This document shows, one piece after another, positions 1 to 8,786 of a DNA stretch of 60,975 nt. The notes beneath the pieces are model-generated. The model did no database searches. It was given only the letters and a program-made list of their open reading frames with translations, and was not told where the DNA came from. How positions within the stretch are numbered: the first letter of the stretch is position 1; each line of letters begins with the position of its first letter. Made by a program: the position numbers and the translations under genes. Origin of the DNA: Lachnospiraceae bacterium (GTDB lineage Bacteria; Bacillota; Clostridia; Lachnospirales; Lachnospiraceae); NCBI GenBank assembly GCA_024403555.1, contig JAKSRP010000006.1:1-60975 (forward strand), given 5' to 3'.

Positions 1-2
1 GT

Positions 3-50
3 GTTCGTCCGGGTATTTCTATGAGTTATGCATTCATCCCACACTTGTAG
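3..50 (+). other. possible 3' tail of an upstream gene
   Basis: One frame is open from the window edge and gives a short peptide ending in FIPHL before a TAG stop at 48-50. It could be the last 15 codons of a gene that starts outside the window. A second frame is also open to about position 82, so coding potential is uncertain. No function can be assigned. Confidence 0.2.
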
Positions 51-95
51 AAGAAGGGGGTATTCTACTATTATTTAGATAAAATAAAAATTAAA

Positions 96-112
96 TGTTA
101 CGAAAATGTTAC
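96..112 (+). promoter_or_regulatory. WalR (YycF)-type operator
   Basis: Two exact TGTTAC hexamers separated by five bases (TGTTAC-N5-TGTTAC) match the direct-repeat box known for the WalR response regulator of low-GC Gram-positives (TGTWAH-N5-TGTWAH). The box ends 18 bases before the -35 of the promoter for the NlpC/P60 hydrolase, and such hydrolases are the classic WalR targets. Regulation by WalR is inference; walRK itself is not in this window. Confidence 0.6.
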
Positions 113-130
113 AAATATTATGAATAAATG

Positions 131-159
131 TTTACAAATACATATGAGTATGCTAAAAT
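131..159 (+). promoter_or_regulatory. SigA promoter for the NlpC/P60 gene
   Basis: TTTACA (131-136), 17 bases, then TAAAAT (154-159) preceded by TGC (extended -10). The expected start is near 166, about 50 bases upstream of the chosen ATG. This makes an in-frame ATG at 120 impossible as the start for transcripts from this promoter. Confidence 0.6.
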
Positions 160-218
160 ACAAACAGTTAAAAGAAAATAGTAAATTCGTTACAATAATA
201 TTTGGAGGAAAGAGTAAT

Positions 219-770
219 ATGAATCGTAAATTATCAATCAGAGTAATCGCATATATGTTAGCAATCTTAGTAGCATTCGGAGCTGGTCTTGCATCTGCAT
301 CTGAAATCACATCCGCTGCAGTAATCAGCGAAGCGAATGCAGGAGAAAGCAATACTACAGGTACAATTGAAGAAAGTAGCAAAAAAACTACAAGTTCAAA
401 GAAAAGTTCTTCTACAAAGAAGACTGGAAAAAGAGCAAAAGTTGTTGCTTATGCAAAGAAGTTTAAAGGCAATCCATATCGCTATGGAGGATCTTCTTTA
501 ACACATGGAACAGACTGTTCTGGTTTCGTAATGTCTGTATACAAACATTTTGGATATAAGCTTCCACATTCCTCTTCTGCAATTGCAAGAAAAGGTAGAA
601 AAGTATCTTATAGCAGCAAAAAACCAGGTGATATTATTTGTTATTATGGACACGTTGCAATTTACATTGGTGGTAATAAAATCATCCATGCAAGCAACAG
701 AAAAACAGGTATCTGCATTCGCTCCAATCCAAAGTATCGTAAAATTCGTTGCGTAAGAAGATTAATTTAA
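219..770 (+). CDS. secreted NlpC/P60-family cell-wall peptidase
   Basis: A 183-residue secreted endopeptidase predicted to cut peptide stems of peptidoglycan. Residues 1 to about 28 form a signal peptide (basic start, hydrophobic stretch, ASA/S cleavage region). A Ser/Thr/Lys-rich linker spans about 43-72, and the NlpC/P60 domain runs from about 73 to the end. The catalytic Cys is Cys100 in the TDCSGF motif, with His145 in GHVAIYIG and His157 in IIHASN completing the usual triad. The ATG at 219 was chosen because GGAGG lies 8 bases upstream and the signal peptide starts there. The protein has no separate wall-binding domain; the basic linker may serve. A WalR-type box and a promoter lie upstream, and a strong terminator follows. 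Confidence 0.9.
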   Translation: MNRKLSIRVIAYMLAILVAFGAGLASASEITSAAVISEANAGESNTTGTIEESSKKTTSSKKSSSTKKTGKRAKVVAYAKKFKGNPYRYGGSSLTHGTDCSGFVMSVYKHFGYKLPHSSSAIARKGRKVSYSSKKPGDIICYYGHVAIYIGGNKIIHASNRKTGICIRSNPKYRKIRCVRRLI

Positions 771-790
771 TTGAATTAAGTAAGTCGACT

Positions 791-828
791 AAGGGTCAGT
801 ACACGAAGTGTGCTGACCCTTCTTTTTT
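791..828 (+). terminator. intrinsic terminator after the NlpC/P60 gene
   Basis: A near-perfect stem of about 13 pairs (AGGGTCAGTACAC with GTGTGCTGACCCT around a GAA loop) is followed by TCTTTTTT. Confidence 0.9.
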
Positions 829-856
829 ACAGATTAGTGAAATTGCATGATATAAT
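826..856 (+). promoter_or_regulatory. promoter for the helveticin-like/LRR gene pair
   Basis: TATAAT at 851-856 is preceded by TGA (extended -10). The best -35, TTTACA at 826-831, gives a long 19-base spacer and lies in the T-run of the preceding terminator. A second overlapping TATAAT sits at 856-861. The transcript would start near 863 with a short leader. Confidence 0.55.
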
Positions 857-894
857 ATAATTATATAAGTATATCATGAAGGAGGAAACAATTA

Positions 895-2103
895 ATGAGG
901 AAACTGTTAATACTATTTTTGAACTTTAGTATGATCCTTGGAATAATTAGTAATGCGTATGCAACAGAACTGTTAGTGAATGATTCTCTTGATACGATGA
1001 GTGATAATGGTGTTCCAGGATTATTGGATCGAGATGATTTTGAAAATGAAGATGATTATTGGGATTATATTGAGGAACATCCTGAAGCTGATGAAGGACT
1101 GTCTAGGAATGATTCTATCATGGATGCTGATGGGGCTACTCCTATAGAATCAAATGCTACTTTCAGATATAAGTTTTCAGGATTGCCTAGCAATTATCCG
1201 GTTCAGAAAGTATATGTTGGATCTACTTATATTTATGCTTTGCAAAGATGTGGTAATACCCAATCTAAGAATCCAGATGATACATTGGCTAGATGTGAAA
1301 TAAATGGGGAAACAGCAACCTGTATTGATTATATGACATTATATAATTTTGGGCATGGTCAAACTTTGGATTGGATGGAACATAATGGAAATGCATATTT
1401 TATTGTAGGATGCAAATCCAATACAGAAAATGATTCTAGATGGTCTTTACAGGTAGGACGAGTTCAATATGATGCGGGGGGAAGTGTCAGCTATACAGAT
1501 ATACCACGACTTTCAAATATAAATAGAGCAAATTCAACAGGTACTGCTTATGGAGACACTAAAAGAGTGGACGCTGCTTTAAGCAGTGATAAAAGTAAAT
1601 TAATTATAAGAATGAAGAATACAGTAAATGAGATTCAATATACAGTTTATAATATGAACACGCTAAATAGTTTGTTTGATTCAAAAGAACGACAGAGTGC
1701 TAAATATGTTGAATGTACAAATTCAACAGTAAAGGGAGCATGTCTTGCATTTTTTAGACAGACTACTTCTTCTACAAAAGTGCAGCCGAATAATTCATTT
1801 CAGGGAATTGAATTGGCTGATGGTGGATCTATATATATTTCAGGTGGAAATCCTGGAGAACCTCCACGAATAGCAAAAATGACGGGAAGTGGATCGTCAT
1901 ATAATTATACTTATCGAATGACTATTAAGCATGCGTATTTTAATAATAATTCTGAAAAAGGGACAGAAATAGAAGGATTACAATTAAAAGGAGATTATGT
2001 GTATTTTTCGGTACACGATACATATGCTGGCTCAAACGCACCAGCTAAGGACTGTATTTATTCAGTGAATAAGAGTGATTTTTCAATGAATAATACCCAC
2101 TAA
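895..2103 (+). CDS. secreted helveticin J-like (class III bacteriocin family) protein
   Basis: A 402-residue secreted protein. Residues 1 to about 23 are a signal peptide ending near AYATE, followed by an acidic segment (about 24-85) that could be a pro-region. From about residue 90 the order of conserved blocks resembles helveticin J as I remember it: KVYVGSTYIYALQ, GHGQTLDW, DIPRLSNINRA, AALSSDKSKL, YNMNTLN, then NSFQGIELADGGSIYIS and a C-terminal EGLQLKGDYVYFSV block. The fold is thus probably the beta-propeller-like helveticin domain. Killing activity is not shown by sequence alone; many family members are uncharacterised. GGAGG lies 8 bases before the ATG. It shares an apparent operon with the LRR gene 18 bases downstream. 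ATA and AGA codons are common here, unlike in secA or hom. Confidence 0.7.
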   Translation: MRKLLILFLNFSMILGIISNAYATELLVNDSLDTMSDNGVPGLLDRDDFENEDDYWDYIEEHPEADEGLSRNDSIMDADGATPIESNATFRYKFSGLPSNYPVQKVYVGSTYIYALQRCGNTQSKNPDDTLARCEINGETATCIDYMTLYNFGHGQTLDWMEHNGNAYFIVGCKSNTENDSRWSLQVGRVQYDAGGSVSYTDIPRLSNINRANSTGTAYGDTKRVDAALSSDKSKLIIRMKNTVNEIQYTVYNMNTLNSLFDSKERQSAKYVECTNSTVKGACLAFFRQTTSSTKVQPNNSFQGIELADGGSIYISGGNPGEPPRIAKMTGSGSSYNYTYRMTIKHAYFNNNSEKGTEIEGLQLKGDYVYFSVHDTYAGSNAPAKDCIYSVNKSDFSMNNTH

Positions 2104-2121
2104 TACGAGGAGGAACTGTTA

Positions 2122-3795
2122 ATGAGAAAAATATTAAAATTAAGTTGTATTATAATTATTATTTGTGCATGTCTTACTTTGGCAAAATCTGAAGATGTCT
2201 CCGCTAAAGTAAAGTATACTGTTAGCAAATCCGGAACACTTACAATATCTGGAAAAGGAGTTGTTAGTACTACTAACTACACAAAAAAACATCCCGAAAT
2301 AAAAAAAATTGTGATTAAATCAGGAATCACTTCTATTAAAACAGTATATGCTTTTATAGGTTGTACTAATTGTACGGAAGTAACAGTAGCGCCATCTGTG
2401 AAGTCAATTTGTCACGGAGCGTTTTCTATTGATAAGCTTCAAAAAATCACAATACCAGGAGACTTTAAGACGATTTATAGTGGAGAAGATGAAGAAAACG
2501 GTATGTTTGTTTCAAGACCTGTGTTAGATTGCGCTTTAAATGAGGTTGTATTTAATACGAGTTTGAATGTAAAAGTGTGTACTTATTTTACAACTATGAA
2601 TTTTATAACTTATTCTAAAGATAAAAAGTATAAGAGTTATAATGGTGTGATTTATACAAAGGATGGAAAAGAACTTGTCAGAGTTCCTCTAAAAAGAAAA
2701 GCAATAAATATTCGAGAAGGTTGTACAGATTTTGATTTGTGGGCAATAGAATATGGTTTTAGCTGTGATCCAGCGATAGCAGAAATAACGATTCCTTCTT
2801 CGGTAATACGTATCAATGACACAAATAATAAAGGTTATGACAGAGACTATTCGCATATAGATACTTGGTGTGAAAAAGTTATTATTAAATCAAAGCAATT
2901 AACAGGCAAAAGTATTAGCGTTCTGTATGAAAAATTTTTTAAAATTTCTATTGATGATATATACCAGCAAATACCGGAATGTATCACTAAGGATAAGAAT
3001 GGATATTATATTACAAATGATCACGTGCTCTTATGTTACGCAGGTGATGAGTCGGCCATAACAGTTCCTGACGGAGTGCAGGTAATTGGTCTTAACGTGC
3101 TTGGCAAAAAGAGAAATTATCAAGTAAAAGAAGTGAGTCTTCCAGATTCAGTTACTGAGATTATGCGATATGCATTTTGGGGAAGTGAAGCACTTGAGTC
3201 AATAAAATTACCATCATCTTTGGAATCAATTGGTTATGCTGCCTTTGAGGAGGCTTCGATCAAAGAACTTGTATTGCCGAAAAAATTGAAAACAATAGGG
3301 AAATATGCATTCAAAAGAAACATGCTAACTGAAATTACTATTCCTAAAAGTGTAAAAACAATAGGTGTGCAGGCTTTTTGTGATAATTATGAATTAAAGA
3401 ATATTACTATTAATTGTCCGATTACAGACAATATTTCCAAAAATATTTTTTCTGAAAATATGAAGCCGACAATCAAATTTGGATCTGATATTTCGAAAAG
3501 CAAATATTTTACCCATATAATAAGCAGAGGTACTTCTAAATCTTCGAAATACAGAAAGGCTAACCTGACATGGTCAAAAATTATTGGAGTGACAGGATAT
3601 CAAGTACAGATTAGTACATCTAGCAAATTTACTTCTTCAAAGACAGAAAAAGCTACAATTAAATCTGCTGATACTACATCAACAGGTATTGTATTTAAGA
3701 AGTCTACGAAAAATCCGAGTTATGCAAGAATTCGACCTTATGTTACAAAATCTGGGAAAACAACCTATGGACAATGGGTTAAGATATCTTTGTAA
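2122..3795 (+). CDS. secreted BspA-like leucine-rich repeat (LRR_5) protein
   Basis: A 557-residue exported protein with a signal peptide (about 1-28). Two blocks of LRR_5/BspA-type repeats follow, seen as recurring units such as ITIPSSV, VSLPDSVTEI, IKLPSSLESIG, LVLPKKLKTIG and ITIPKSVKTIG (strongest at about 335-445). The C-terminal 95 residues resemble the FnIII-like module common in Lachnospiraceae surface proteins (GYQVQISTSSKF, ARIRPYV, YGQWVKISL). No LPxTG motif or membrane anchor is visible, so it is probably released or held by its repeats. It follows the helveticin-like gene by 18 bases with its own GGAGG. Its partner role is unknown; immunity, targeting or adhesion are all possible. 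Codon use is ATA-rich relative to housekeeping neighbours, which may indicate transfer. Confidence 0.75.
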   Translation: MRKILKLSCIIIIICACLTLAKSEDVSAKVKYTVSKSGTLTISGKGVVSTTNYTKKHPEIKKIVIKSGITSIKTVYAFIGCTNCTEVTVAPSVKSICHGAFSIDKLQKITIPGDFKTIYSGEDEENGMFVSRPVLDCALNEVVFNTSLNVKVCTYFTTMNFITYSKDKKYKSYNGVIYTKDGKELVRVPLKRKAINIREGCTDFDLWAIEYGFSCDPAIAEITIPSSVIRINDTNNKGYDRDYSHIDTWCEKVIIKSKQLTGKSISVLYEKFFKISIDDIYQQIPECITKDKNGYYITNDHVLLCYAGDESAITVPDGVQVIGLNVLGKKRNYQVKEVSLPDSVTEIMRYAFWGSEALESIKLPSSLESIGYAAFEEASIKELVLPKKLKTIGKYAFKRNMLTEITIPKSVKTIGVQAFCDNYELKNITINCPITDNISKNIFSENMKPTIKFGSDISKSKYFTHIISRGTSKSSKYRKANLTWSKIIGVTGYQVQISTSSKFTSSKTEKATIKSADTTSTGIVFKKSTKNPSYARIRPYVTKSGKTTYGQWVKISL

Positions 3796-3905
3796 ATAGT
3801 CTGAAAATAAGAAAAATACACAATTCACAAAATTTTGGTAAACATATATAAGAATGAAACGAATGTTCTTAACCATTACAAATATGCAAAAGTTATTCAA
3901 CATAT

Positions 3906-4012
3906 TTATCCACAGAATGTGAGTTGAAAAAGTGGCTTTTTTATGCGAAAAATGGGTTATCCCCCAAGTTATCCACATTATCCACAGAAAAAGCTGTGGA
4001 TTTGGTGGATAA
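3906..4012. promoter_or_regulatory. cluster of DnaA boxes
   Basis: Three exact TTATCCACA boxes lie at 3906-3914, 3969-3977 and 3978-3986, the last two abutting. One-mismatch boxes lie at 3957-3965 (TTATCCCCC, two mismatches), 3995-4003 and 4004-4012 (both on the minus strand). The 430-base gap 3796-4226 contains no credible gene; this cluster and the hpf promoter are its content. dnaA and dnaN are not nearby, so this is more likely a DnaA titration or regulatory cluster than the origin. Confidence 0.65.
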
Positions 4013-4111
4013 TTAAAATACGAAAAAACAAACGAATGTTTTGTGAGAAATGAATAAAAAACACTTTTTAACAATCTTTTAAATGTTTTGTAACAATATA
4101 AAATTCACGAA

Positions 4112-4124
4112 ATTGTCGAACAAT
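4112..4124. promoter_or_regulatory. palindrome containing a Spo0A-like box
   Basis: ATTGTCGAACAAT is a short inverted repeat (ATTGT/ACAAT) that contains TTGTCGAA, close to the Spo0A box core TGTCGAA. It lies about 40 bases upstream of the hpf -35. A single short match in AT-rich DNA is weak evidence. Confidence 0.25.
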
Positions 4125-4163
4125 AAGGGCGAAATGCGGTATTTGTAGAAAGTTTCTTAATGA

Positions 4164-4191
4164 TTGAAAACAAAGTAGGTTGTGATATAAT
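4164..4191 (+). promoter_or_regulatory. SigA promoter for hpf
   Basis: TTGAAA (4164-4169), 16 bases, TATAAT (4186-4191) with TGA before the -10. The start would be near 4198, about 30 bases before the hpf ATG. Confidence 0.75.
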
Positions 4192-4226
4192 AGATATATG
4201 AAATATCAATTAAAGGAGCGACATAT

Positions 4227-4757
4227 ATGCGTTTTATTATTAGTGGGAAAAATATAGAAGTAACCAATGCATTAAGAGAAGCTGTAGAGAGCAAGCTTAG
4301 CAAATTACAGAAATTCTTCACAGAAGATACAGAAGTTCATGTAACCTTAAGTGTGGAACGTAACAGACAGAAAATTGAAGTAACCATTCCTATGAAAGGA
4401 CAGGTAATTCGTGCGGAACAGGATAGCACGGATATGTATGTGTCTGTTGATTTAGTTGTTGATATCATCGAAAGACAGATCAGAAGATACAAAACAAAAC
4501 TGTTAAATCAGAAATTATCCGGAACAGAATTCAAAAGAGAATTCTTTGAAATCGAAGATGATACACCGGATGAAGTAATCCGCATTACAAAGAACAAGAA
4601 ATTCGCAATCAAGCCTATGGATGTAGAAGAAGCTTGTGTACAGATGGAATTAGTCGGACATAATTTCTTCGTATTCCGTAACGCAGAAACATTCGAAGTG
4701 AATGTTGTGTATAAGAGAAAAGATGGAACCTTTGGTTTAATTGAACCAGAATTCTAG
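4227..4757 (+). CDS. hpf: long-form ribosome hibernation-promoting factor
   Basis: A 176-residue long HPF (RaiA/YvyD family). The N-terminal S30AE domain (about 1-95, MRFIISGKNIEVTNALRE at the start) binds the 30S decoding channel, and the C-terminal domain (about 118-176, containing RITKNKKFAIKPM and VYKRKDGTFGLIEP) dimerises ribosomes into inactive 100S particles in slow growth. Full length with both domains matches the usual Firmicutes form. AAAGGAG precedes the ATG by 8 bases. It has its own promoter and terminator just upstream of secA, a common order in Firmicutes. Confidence 0.95.
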   Translation: MRFIISGKNIEVTNALREAVESKLSKLQKFFTEDTEVHVTLSVERNRQKIEVTIPMKGQVIRAEQDSTDMYVSVDLVVDIIERQIRRYKTKLLNQKLSGTEFKREFFEIEDDTPDEVIRITKNKKFAIKPMDVEEACVQMELVGHNFFVFRNAETFEVNVVYKRKDGTFGLIEPEF

Positions 4758-4806
4758 AAAGAATCAATGAATTTCATTGGATTTTTCCGCAGTATAACAG
4801 TTTATG

Positions 4807-4836
4807 ACAGGACACCAGTACTGGTGTCCTGTTTTG
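4807..4836 (+). terminator. intrinsic terminator after hpf
   Basis: A perfect 26-base palindrome (ACAGGACACCAG / CTGGTGTCCTGT around TA, 4807-4832) followed by TTTTG. It separates hpf from secA. Confidence 0.85.
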
Positions 4837-4892
4837 TTGTCTATAGGAAATACCTTTCAAATTTGTTCATAAATATTTTATAATCCCATGCA

Positions 4893-4921
4893 TTGACGCT
4901 CATTTTTTTCAATGATAGAAT
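4893..4921 (+). promoter_or_regulatory. SigA promoter for secA-prfB
   Basis: TTGACG (4893-4898), 17 bases, TAGAAT (4916-4921) preceded by TGA. The leader to the secA start is about 60 bases. Confidence 0.7.
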
Positions 4922-4989
4922 ATACAAGTGAAACTGTACGCAGACCACAAACACATTGACATAAATATATTAGAAACAGGAGAAAGATT

Positions 4990-7554
4990 ATGGGTTTATT
5001 TGATAAGATTTTTGGAACTCACAGTGACAAAGAAATCAAAAGAATCTCCAAGGTTGTAGACCGTATTGAAAGCTTAGAATCTAAGATGGAAGCATTATCT
5101 GATGATGATTTACGTCAGAATACCATCATTTTCAAGAATCGTTTAGAGAACGGAGAAACCTTAGATGATATCCTGCCGGAAGCATTTGCAACCGTTAGAG
5201 AAGCAGCAAAACGTACCTTAAATATGAGACACTATCGTGTACAGTTAATCGGTGGTATCATTCTTCATCAGGGGCGTATTGCAGAAATGAAGACAGGGGA
5301 AGGTAAAACATTAGTATCTACTCTGCCTGCATATTTGAATGCATTAACAGGAAAGGGTGTACATATCGTAACGGTCAATGAATACTTAGCAAAACGAGAT
5401 GCTGAGTGGATGGGCCAGATTCATACATTTTTAGGTCTTTCTGTTGGTGTTATTACCAATGATATGAATACACAGCAGCGTCAGGAGATGTACGACTGCG
5501 ACATTACTTATGTAACAAACAATGAGCTTGGCTTTGACTACTTAAGAGACAACATGGTAAATGATAAATCTCGTCTTGTTCAGAGAGATTTACATTATGC
5601 CATCGTCGATGAAGTGGACTCTGTTCTTATCGATGAAGCGAGAACACCACTTATTATTTCCGGACAGAGTGGAAAGTCTACAGATCTTTATCGTATGTGT
5701 GATATGCTTGCCCGTACGATGGAACGTGGATCCTCTGACGGCGAAATCTCTAAGATCGATGCCCTTATGAATGAAGTGGTAGAAGAAGATGGAGATTTCC
5801 TTGTAAATGAAAAAGACAAGCATGTACTTTTAACAGCAGACGGTGTTGCTAAGATTGAAAAATTCTTCAATATCGAAAACCTTGCAGATCCAGAACATTT
5901 GATGTTACAGCACAACATGATTCTTGCTCTTCGTGCACATAACTTAATGTTCAAGGACAAAGATTACGTTGTAAAAGACAACGAAGTATTAATCGTAGAT
6001 GAATTTACCGGACGTATTATGCCGGGACGTCGTTATTCTGATGGTCTTCATCAGGCGATCGAAGCAAAGGAACATGTAAAGGTTAACAGAGAGTCCAGAA
6101 CTCTTGCTACCATTACCTTCCAGAACTTCTTTAATAAATATGAAAAGAAAGCAGGTATGACTGGTACTGCTTTAACAGAAGAAAACGAATTCAGAGAAAT
6201 CTATGGCATGGACGTTATTGTGATCCCAACGAATATGCCAGTGATTCGTAAAGACCATAACGATTCCATTTACAAAACACGAAAAGAAAAATTAAATGCG
6301 GTTTGTAATGAAATCGAATATTCTCACAGCATTGGTCAGCCAGTCTTAGTTGGTACCATTACCATTGAAGCATCTGAAGAATTAAGCTTGATGCTTAAGA
6401 GACGCGGTATTGCTCATAACGTATTAAATGCGAAATATCATGAACAGGAAGCGGAAATCGTATCTCATGCAGGGGAAATTGGTTCTGTAACCATTGCGAC
6501 AAATATGGCTGGTCGAGGAACCGATATTAAGCTTGCTGACGGTGTTCCGGAACTTGGTGGTCTTAAGATTATTGGTACAGAACGTCATGAATCGAGACGT
6601 ATCGATAATCAGTTAAGAGGTCGTTCCGGTCGTCAGGGTGACCCAGGGGAATCTAAATTTTATTTATCTCTTGAAGATGACTTAATGAGATTATTCGGTT
6701 CTGAAAGAATGATTTCTGTATACAATGCGCTGGGTATGCCGGAAGGTGAAGAAATTCAGCACAAAACAATTACCAATACAATCGAAAAAGCACAGAAGAA
6801 GATTGAAAATAACAACTTTGGTATTCGTAAAAACTTATTAGAATATGACCAGGTGAACAACGAACAAAGAGAAATCATTTACGCAGAACGTCGCCGTGTA
6901 TTAGACGGAGAAGATATGAAGGACGTTATCCGTAAGATGATGACAGATACCGTTGCACGTCACGTGGAAGCATTATGCAGCGATGAAATTCCAACAGAAG
7001 AATGGGATATCAAAGCATTAGGCAGAGAACTTAAGAGAATCATTCCATTTGAAAAGATTGAACTCACAAAAGAAGATCAGCGAGGCGTGGCAGCATTTAC
7101 ACAGCGTTTACAGGAAGAAGCATTGGCACTCTATGCATTAAAAGAAGAAGAATTAGCAGATCACGATATTCGTGAAATCGAACGTATCTTACTTCTTAAT
7201 ATCATCGACCGTAAATGGATGGATCATATTGATGATATGGATCAGTTACGTCAGGGCATTGGTCTTGCCGCTTATGCACAGAGAGATCCACTTGTAGAAT
7301 ATCGTTTCCAGGGATTTGATATGTTCGAAGCGATGACAAATGCAATTGGAGAAGATGTAACCATGGCATTATTCCATGTTCGTGTAGAAACAAAGGTAGA
7401 AAAAGACGAAGAACCTGAAATGACTACCACAAACAAAGAAGAAGCTACCAAGAAGGCTCCTAAGAAGAGAAAGGAAGCTAAGATTGGACGTAATGCTCCT
7501 TGCCCATGTGGAAGTGGTAAGAAATATAAAAACTGTTGCGGAAGAGGGAAATAA
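4990..7554 (+). CDS. secA: protein translocase ATPase SecA
   Basis: The 854-residue motor that drives preproteins through SecYEG. Walker A is MKTGEGKT (100-107), and the DEVD Walker B box starts at 207. The second helicase half carries MAGRGTDI and the [13 protein letters not shown] block. The C-terminus ends in a SEC-C zinc finger with Cys838, Cys840, Cys849 and Cys850, preceded by a Lys-rich linker. Length and domain order are those of a normal housekeeping SecA. AGGAG lies 8 bases before the ATG. prfB follows two bases after the stop, so the two are probably co-transcribed. Confidence 0.98.
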   Translation: MGLFDKIFGTHSDKEIKRISKVVDRIESLESKMEALSDDDLRQNTIIFKNRLENGETLDDILPEAFATVREAAKRTLNMRHYRVQLIGGIILHQGRIAEMKTGEGKTLVSTLPAYLNALTGKGVHIVTVNEYLAKRDAEWMGQIHTFLGLSVGVITNDMNTQQRQEMYDCDITYVTNNELGFDYLRDNMVNDKSRLVQRDLHYAIVDEVDSVLIDEARTPLIISGQSGKSTDLYRMCDMLARTMERGSSDGEISKIDALMNEVVEEDGDFLVNEKDKHVLLTADGVAKIEKFFNIENLADPEHLMLQHNMILALRAHNLMFKDKDYVVKDNEVLIVDEFTGRIMPGRRYSDGLHQAIEAKEHVKVNRESRTLATITFQNFFNKYEKKAGMTGTALTEENEFREIYGMDVIVIPTNMPVIRKDHNDSIYKTRKEKLNAVCNEIEYSHSIGQPVLVGTITIEASEELSLMLKRRGIAHNVLNAKYHEQEAEIVSHAGEIGSVTIATNMAGRGTDIKLADGVPELGGLKIIGTERHESRRIDNQLRGRSGRQGDPGESKFYLSLEDDLMRLFGSERMISVYNALGMPEGEEIQHKTITNTIEKAQKKIENNNFGIRKNLLEYDQVNNEQREIIYAERRRVLDGEDMKDVIRKMMTDTVARHVEALCSDEIPTEEWDIKALGRELKRIIPFEKIELTKEDQRGVAAFTQRLQEEALALYALKEEELADHDIREIERILLLNIIDRKWMDHIDDMDQLRQGIGLAAYAQRDPLVEYRFQGFDMFEAMTNAIGEDVTMALFHVRVETKVEKDEEPEMTTTNKEEATKKAPKKRKEAKIGRNAPCPCGSGKKYKNCCGRGK

Positions 7555-7556
7555 TA

Positions 7557-8681
7557 GTGGTTGAATTAGATCAGTTTAAGTATAAAATTGGCACATATGA
7601 AGAACCACTTTTGGAACTTTCCGGTTCTTTACTGCTTGAACAAAAGCAGGAGAGAATTGATCAGTTAGAAGCAGATATGGAAGCACCTGACTTCTGGGAT
7701 GACGTAAGTGCATCCCAGAATGTCATGAAAGAATTAAAACAGCTAAAGGATGTAGTGGAATCCTATCAGTCCCTGGCAGGTACCTATGAAGACATTTTAA
7801 CGATGATCGAGATGGGATACGAGGAAGAAGACGAGGAGCTGATTCCAGAGATTAAAGAAATGCTTGATACTTTTGAAGAAGCATTTGATACCCTTCGAAT
7901 TGGAACCTTGTTATCTGGAGAATACGACCGTGAAGATGCAATTCTTAGTTTAAATGCAGGTGCCGGTGGAACCGAATCCTGTGACTGGGTAAGCATGCTT
8001 TTTCGTATGTATTCAAAATGGGCTGAGAAAAAAGGATATAAAACACAGATTTTAGATTATTTAGATGGAGATGTGGCAGGGATTAAATCTGTTACGATGC
8101 AGGTTTCCGGTGAAAATGCTTATGGATTCTTAAAATCTGAAAAAGGCATTCACAGACTTGTACGAATTTCTCCATTTAATGCAGCAGGCAAGCGCCAGAC
8201 ATCCTTTGCATCCTGCGATATTATGCCGGATATTCAATCTGAGATTAATATTGAGATTGCAGATGATGATATCCGAATTGATACTTACCGATCCTCCGGG
8301 GCCGGTGGGCAGCATATCAATAAAACGGATTCTGCCATTCGAATTACCCATTTGCCAACAGGTACGGTGGTTCAGTGCCAGAATGAGCGTTCTCAGAAGC
8401 AGAACAAAGATAAGGCTATGCAGATGTTAAAGGCAAAGCTTTATATTTTAAAGGAAGAAGAAAGAGCTGCCGAGCTTTCCGGTATTCGTGGGGAAGTCAT
8501 GGATAATGGATGGGGAAGTCAGATTCGTTCCTATGTCCTTCAGCCATATACCATGGTCAAGGATCACCGAACAAGTGAAGAAAGCGGGAATCCTTCTGCG
8601 GTTTTAGATGGTGCTCTTGATAACTTTATGAACGCATATCTTAAGTGGGATAATATGAAGCAAATTGCCACAGAAGAGTAA
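7557..8681 (+). CDS. prfB: peptide chain release factor 2
   Basis: RF2 recognises UGA and UAA stops and releases the peptide. With the GTG start at 7557 the protein is 374 residues. The stop-recognition tripeptide SPF then falls at 205-207 and the catalytic GGQ at 250-252, the same numbers as in E. coli RF2, which supports this start over an in-frame ATG 21 bases upstream inside secA. GGAAGAGGG is the ribosome-binding site, overlapping the end of secA. Unlike most prfB genes there is no in-frame UGA or CTTTGAC slippery site after about codon 25; the frame is continuous through LSGSLLLEQ, so programmed-frameshift autoregulation appears absent. Confidence 0.95.
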   Translation: MVELDQFKYKIGTYEEPLLELSGSLLLEQKQERIDQLEADMEAPDFWDDVSASQNVMKELKQLKDVVESYQSLAGTYEDILTMIEMGYEEEDEELIPEIKEMLDTFEEAFDTLRIGTLLSGEYDREDAILSLNAGAGGTESCDWVSMLFRMYSKWAEKKGYKTQILDYLDGDVAGIKSVTMQVSGENAYGFLKSEKGIHRLVRISPFNAAGKRQTSFASCDIMPDIQSEINIEIADDDIRIDTYRSSGAGGQHINKTDSAIRITHLPTGTVVQCQNERSQKQNKDKAMQMLKAKLYILKEEERAAELSGIRGEVMDNGWGSQIRSYVLQPYTMVKDHRTSEESGNPSAVLDGALDNFMNAYLKWDNMKQIATEE

Positions 8682-8699
8682 AAAAGAGAAGAAAATAAC

Positions 8700-8728
8700 T
8701 TGTGAATTTATTGAAAACATGATAGTAT
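8700..8728 (+). promoter_or_regulatory. promoter for the ACT-hom-lysC operon
   Basis: TTGTGA (8700-8705), 17 bases, TAGTAT (8723-8728) with TGA before the -10. The leader to the ATG at 8787 is about 50 bases and shows no obvious riboswitch or attenuator. Confidence 0.5.
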
Positions 8729-8786
8729 TTGTTTCTGACGGACACGTGTGTTTGAGAAAAAGACAAATTACCAGATGGAGGTTATC

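Noticed and set aside
3906..4012. Replication origin at the DnaA-box cluster
   Set aside because: dnaA, dnaN, rpmH and similar origin neighbours are not in the window, and no clear AT-rich unwinding element with DnaA-trio follows.
7536..7559. ATG at 7536 as prfB start, overlapping secA
   Set aside because: GTG 7557 gives E. coli-like numbering for SPF and GGQ and has a proper site; the upstream codons encode the SecA tail in another frame.
8682..8786. Lysine or threonine riboswitch/attenuator before the hom-lysC operon
   Set aside because: The transcribed leader is only about 50 bases and has no strong hairpin or run of Thr/Lys codons.
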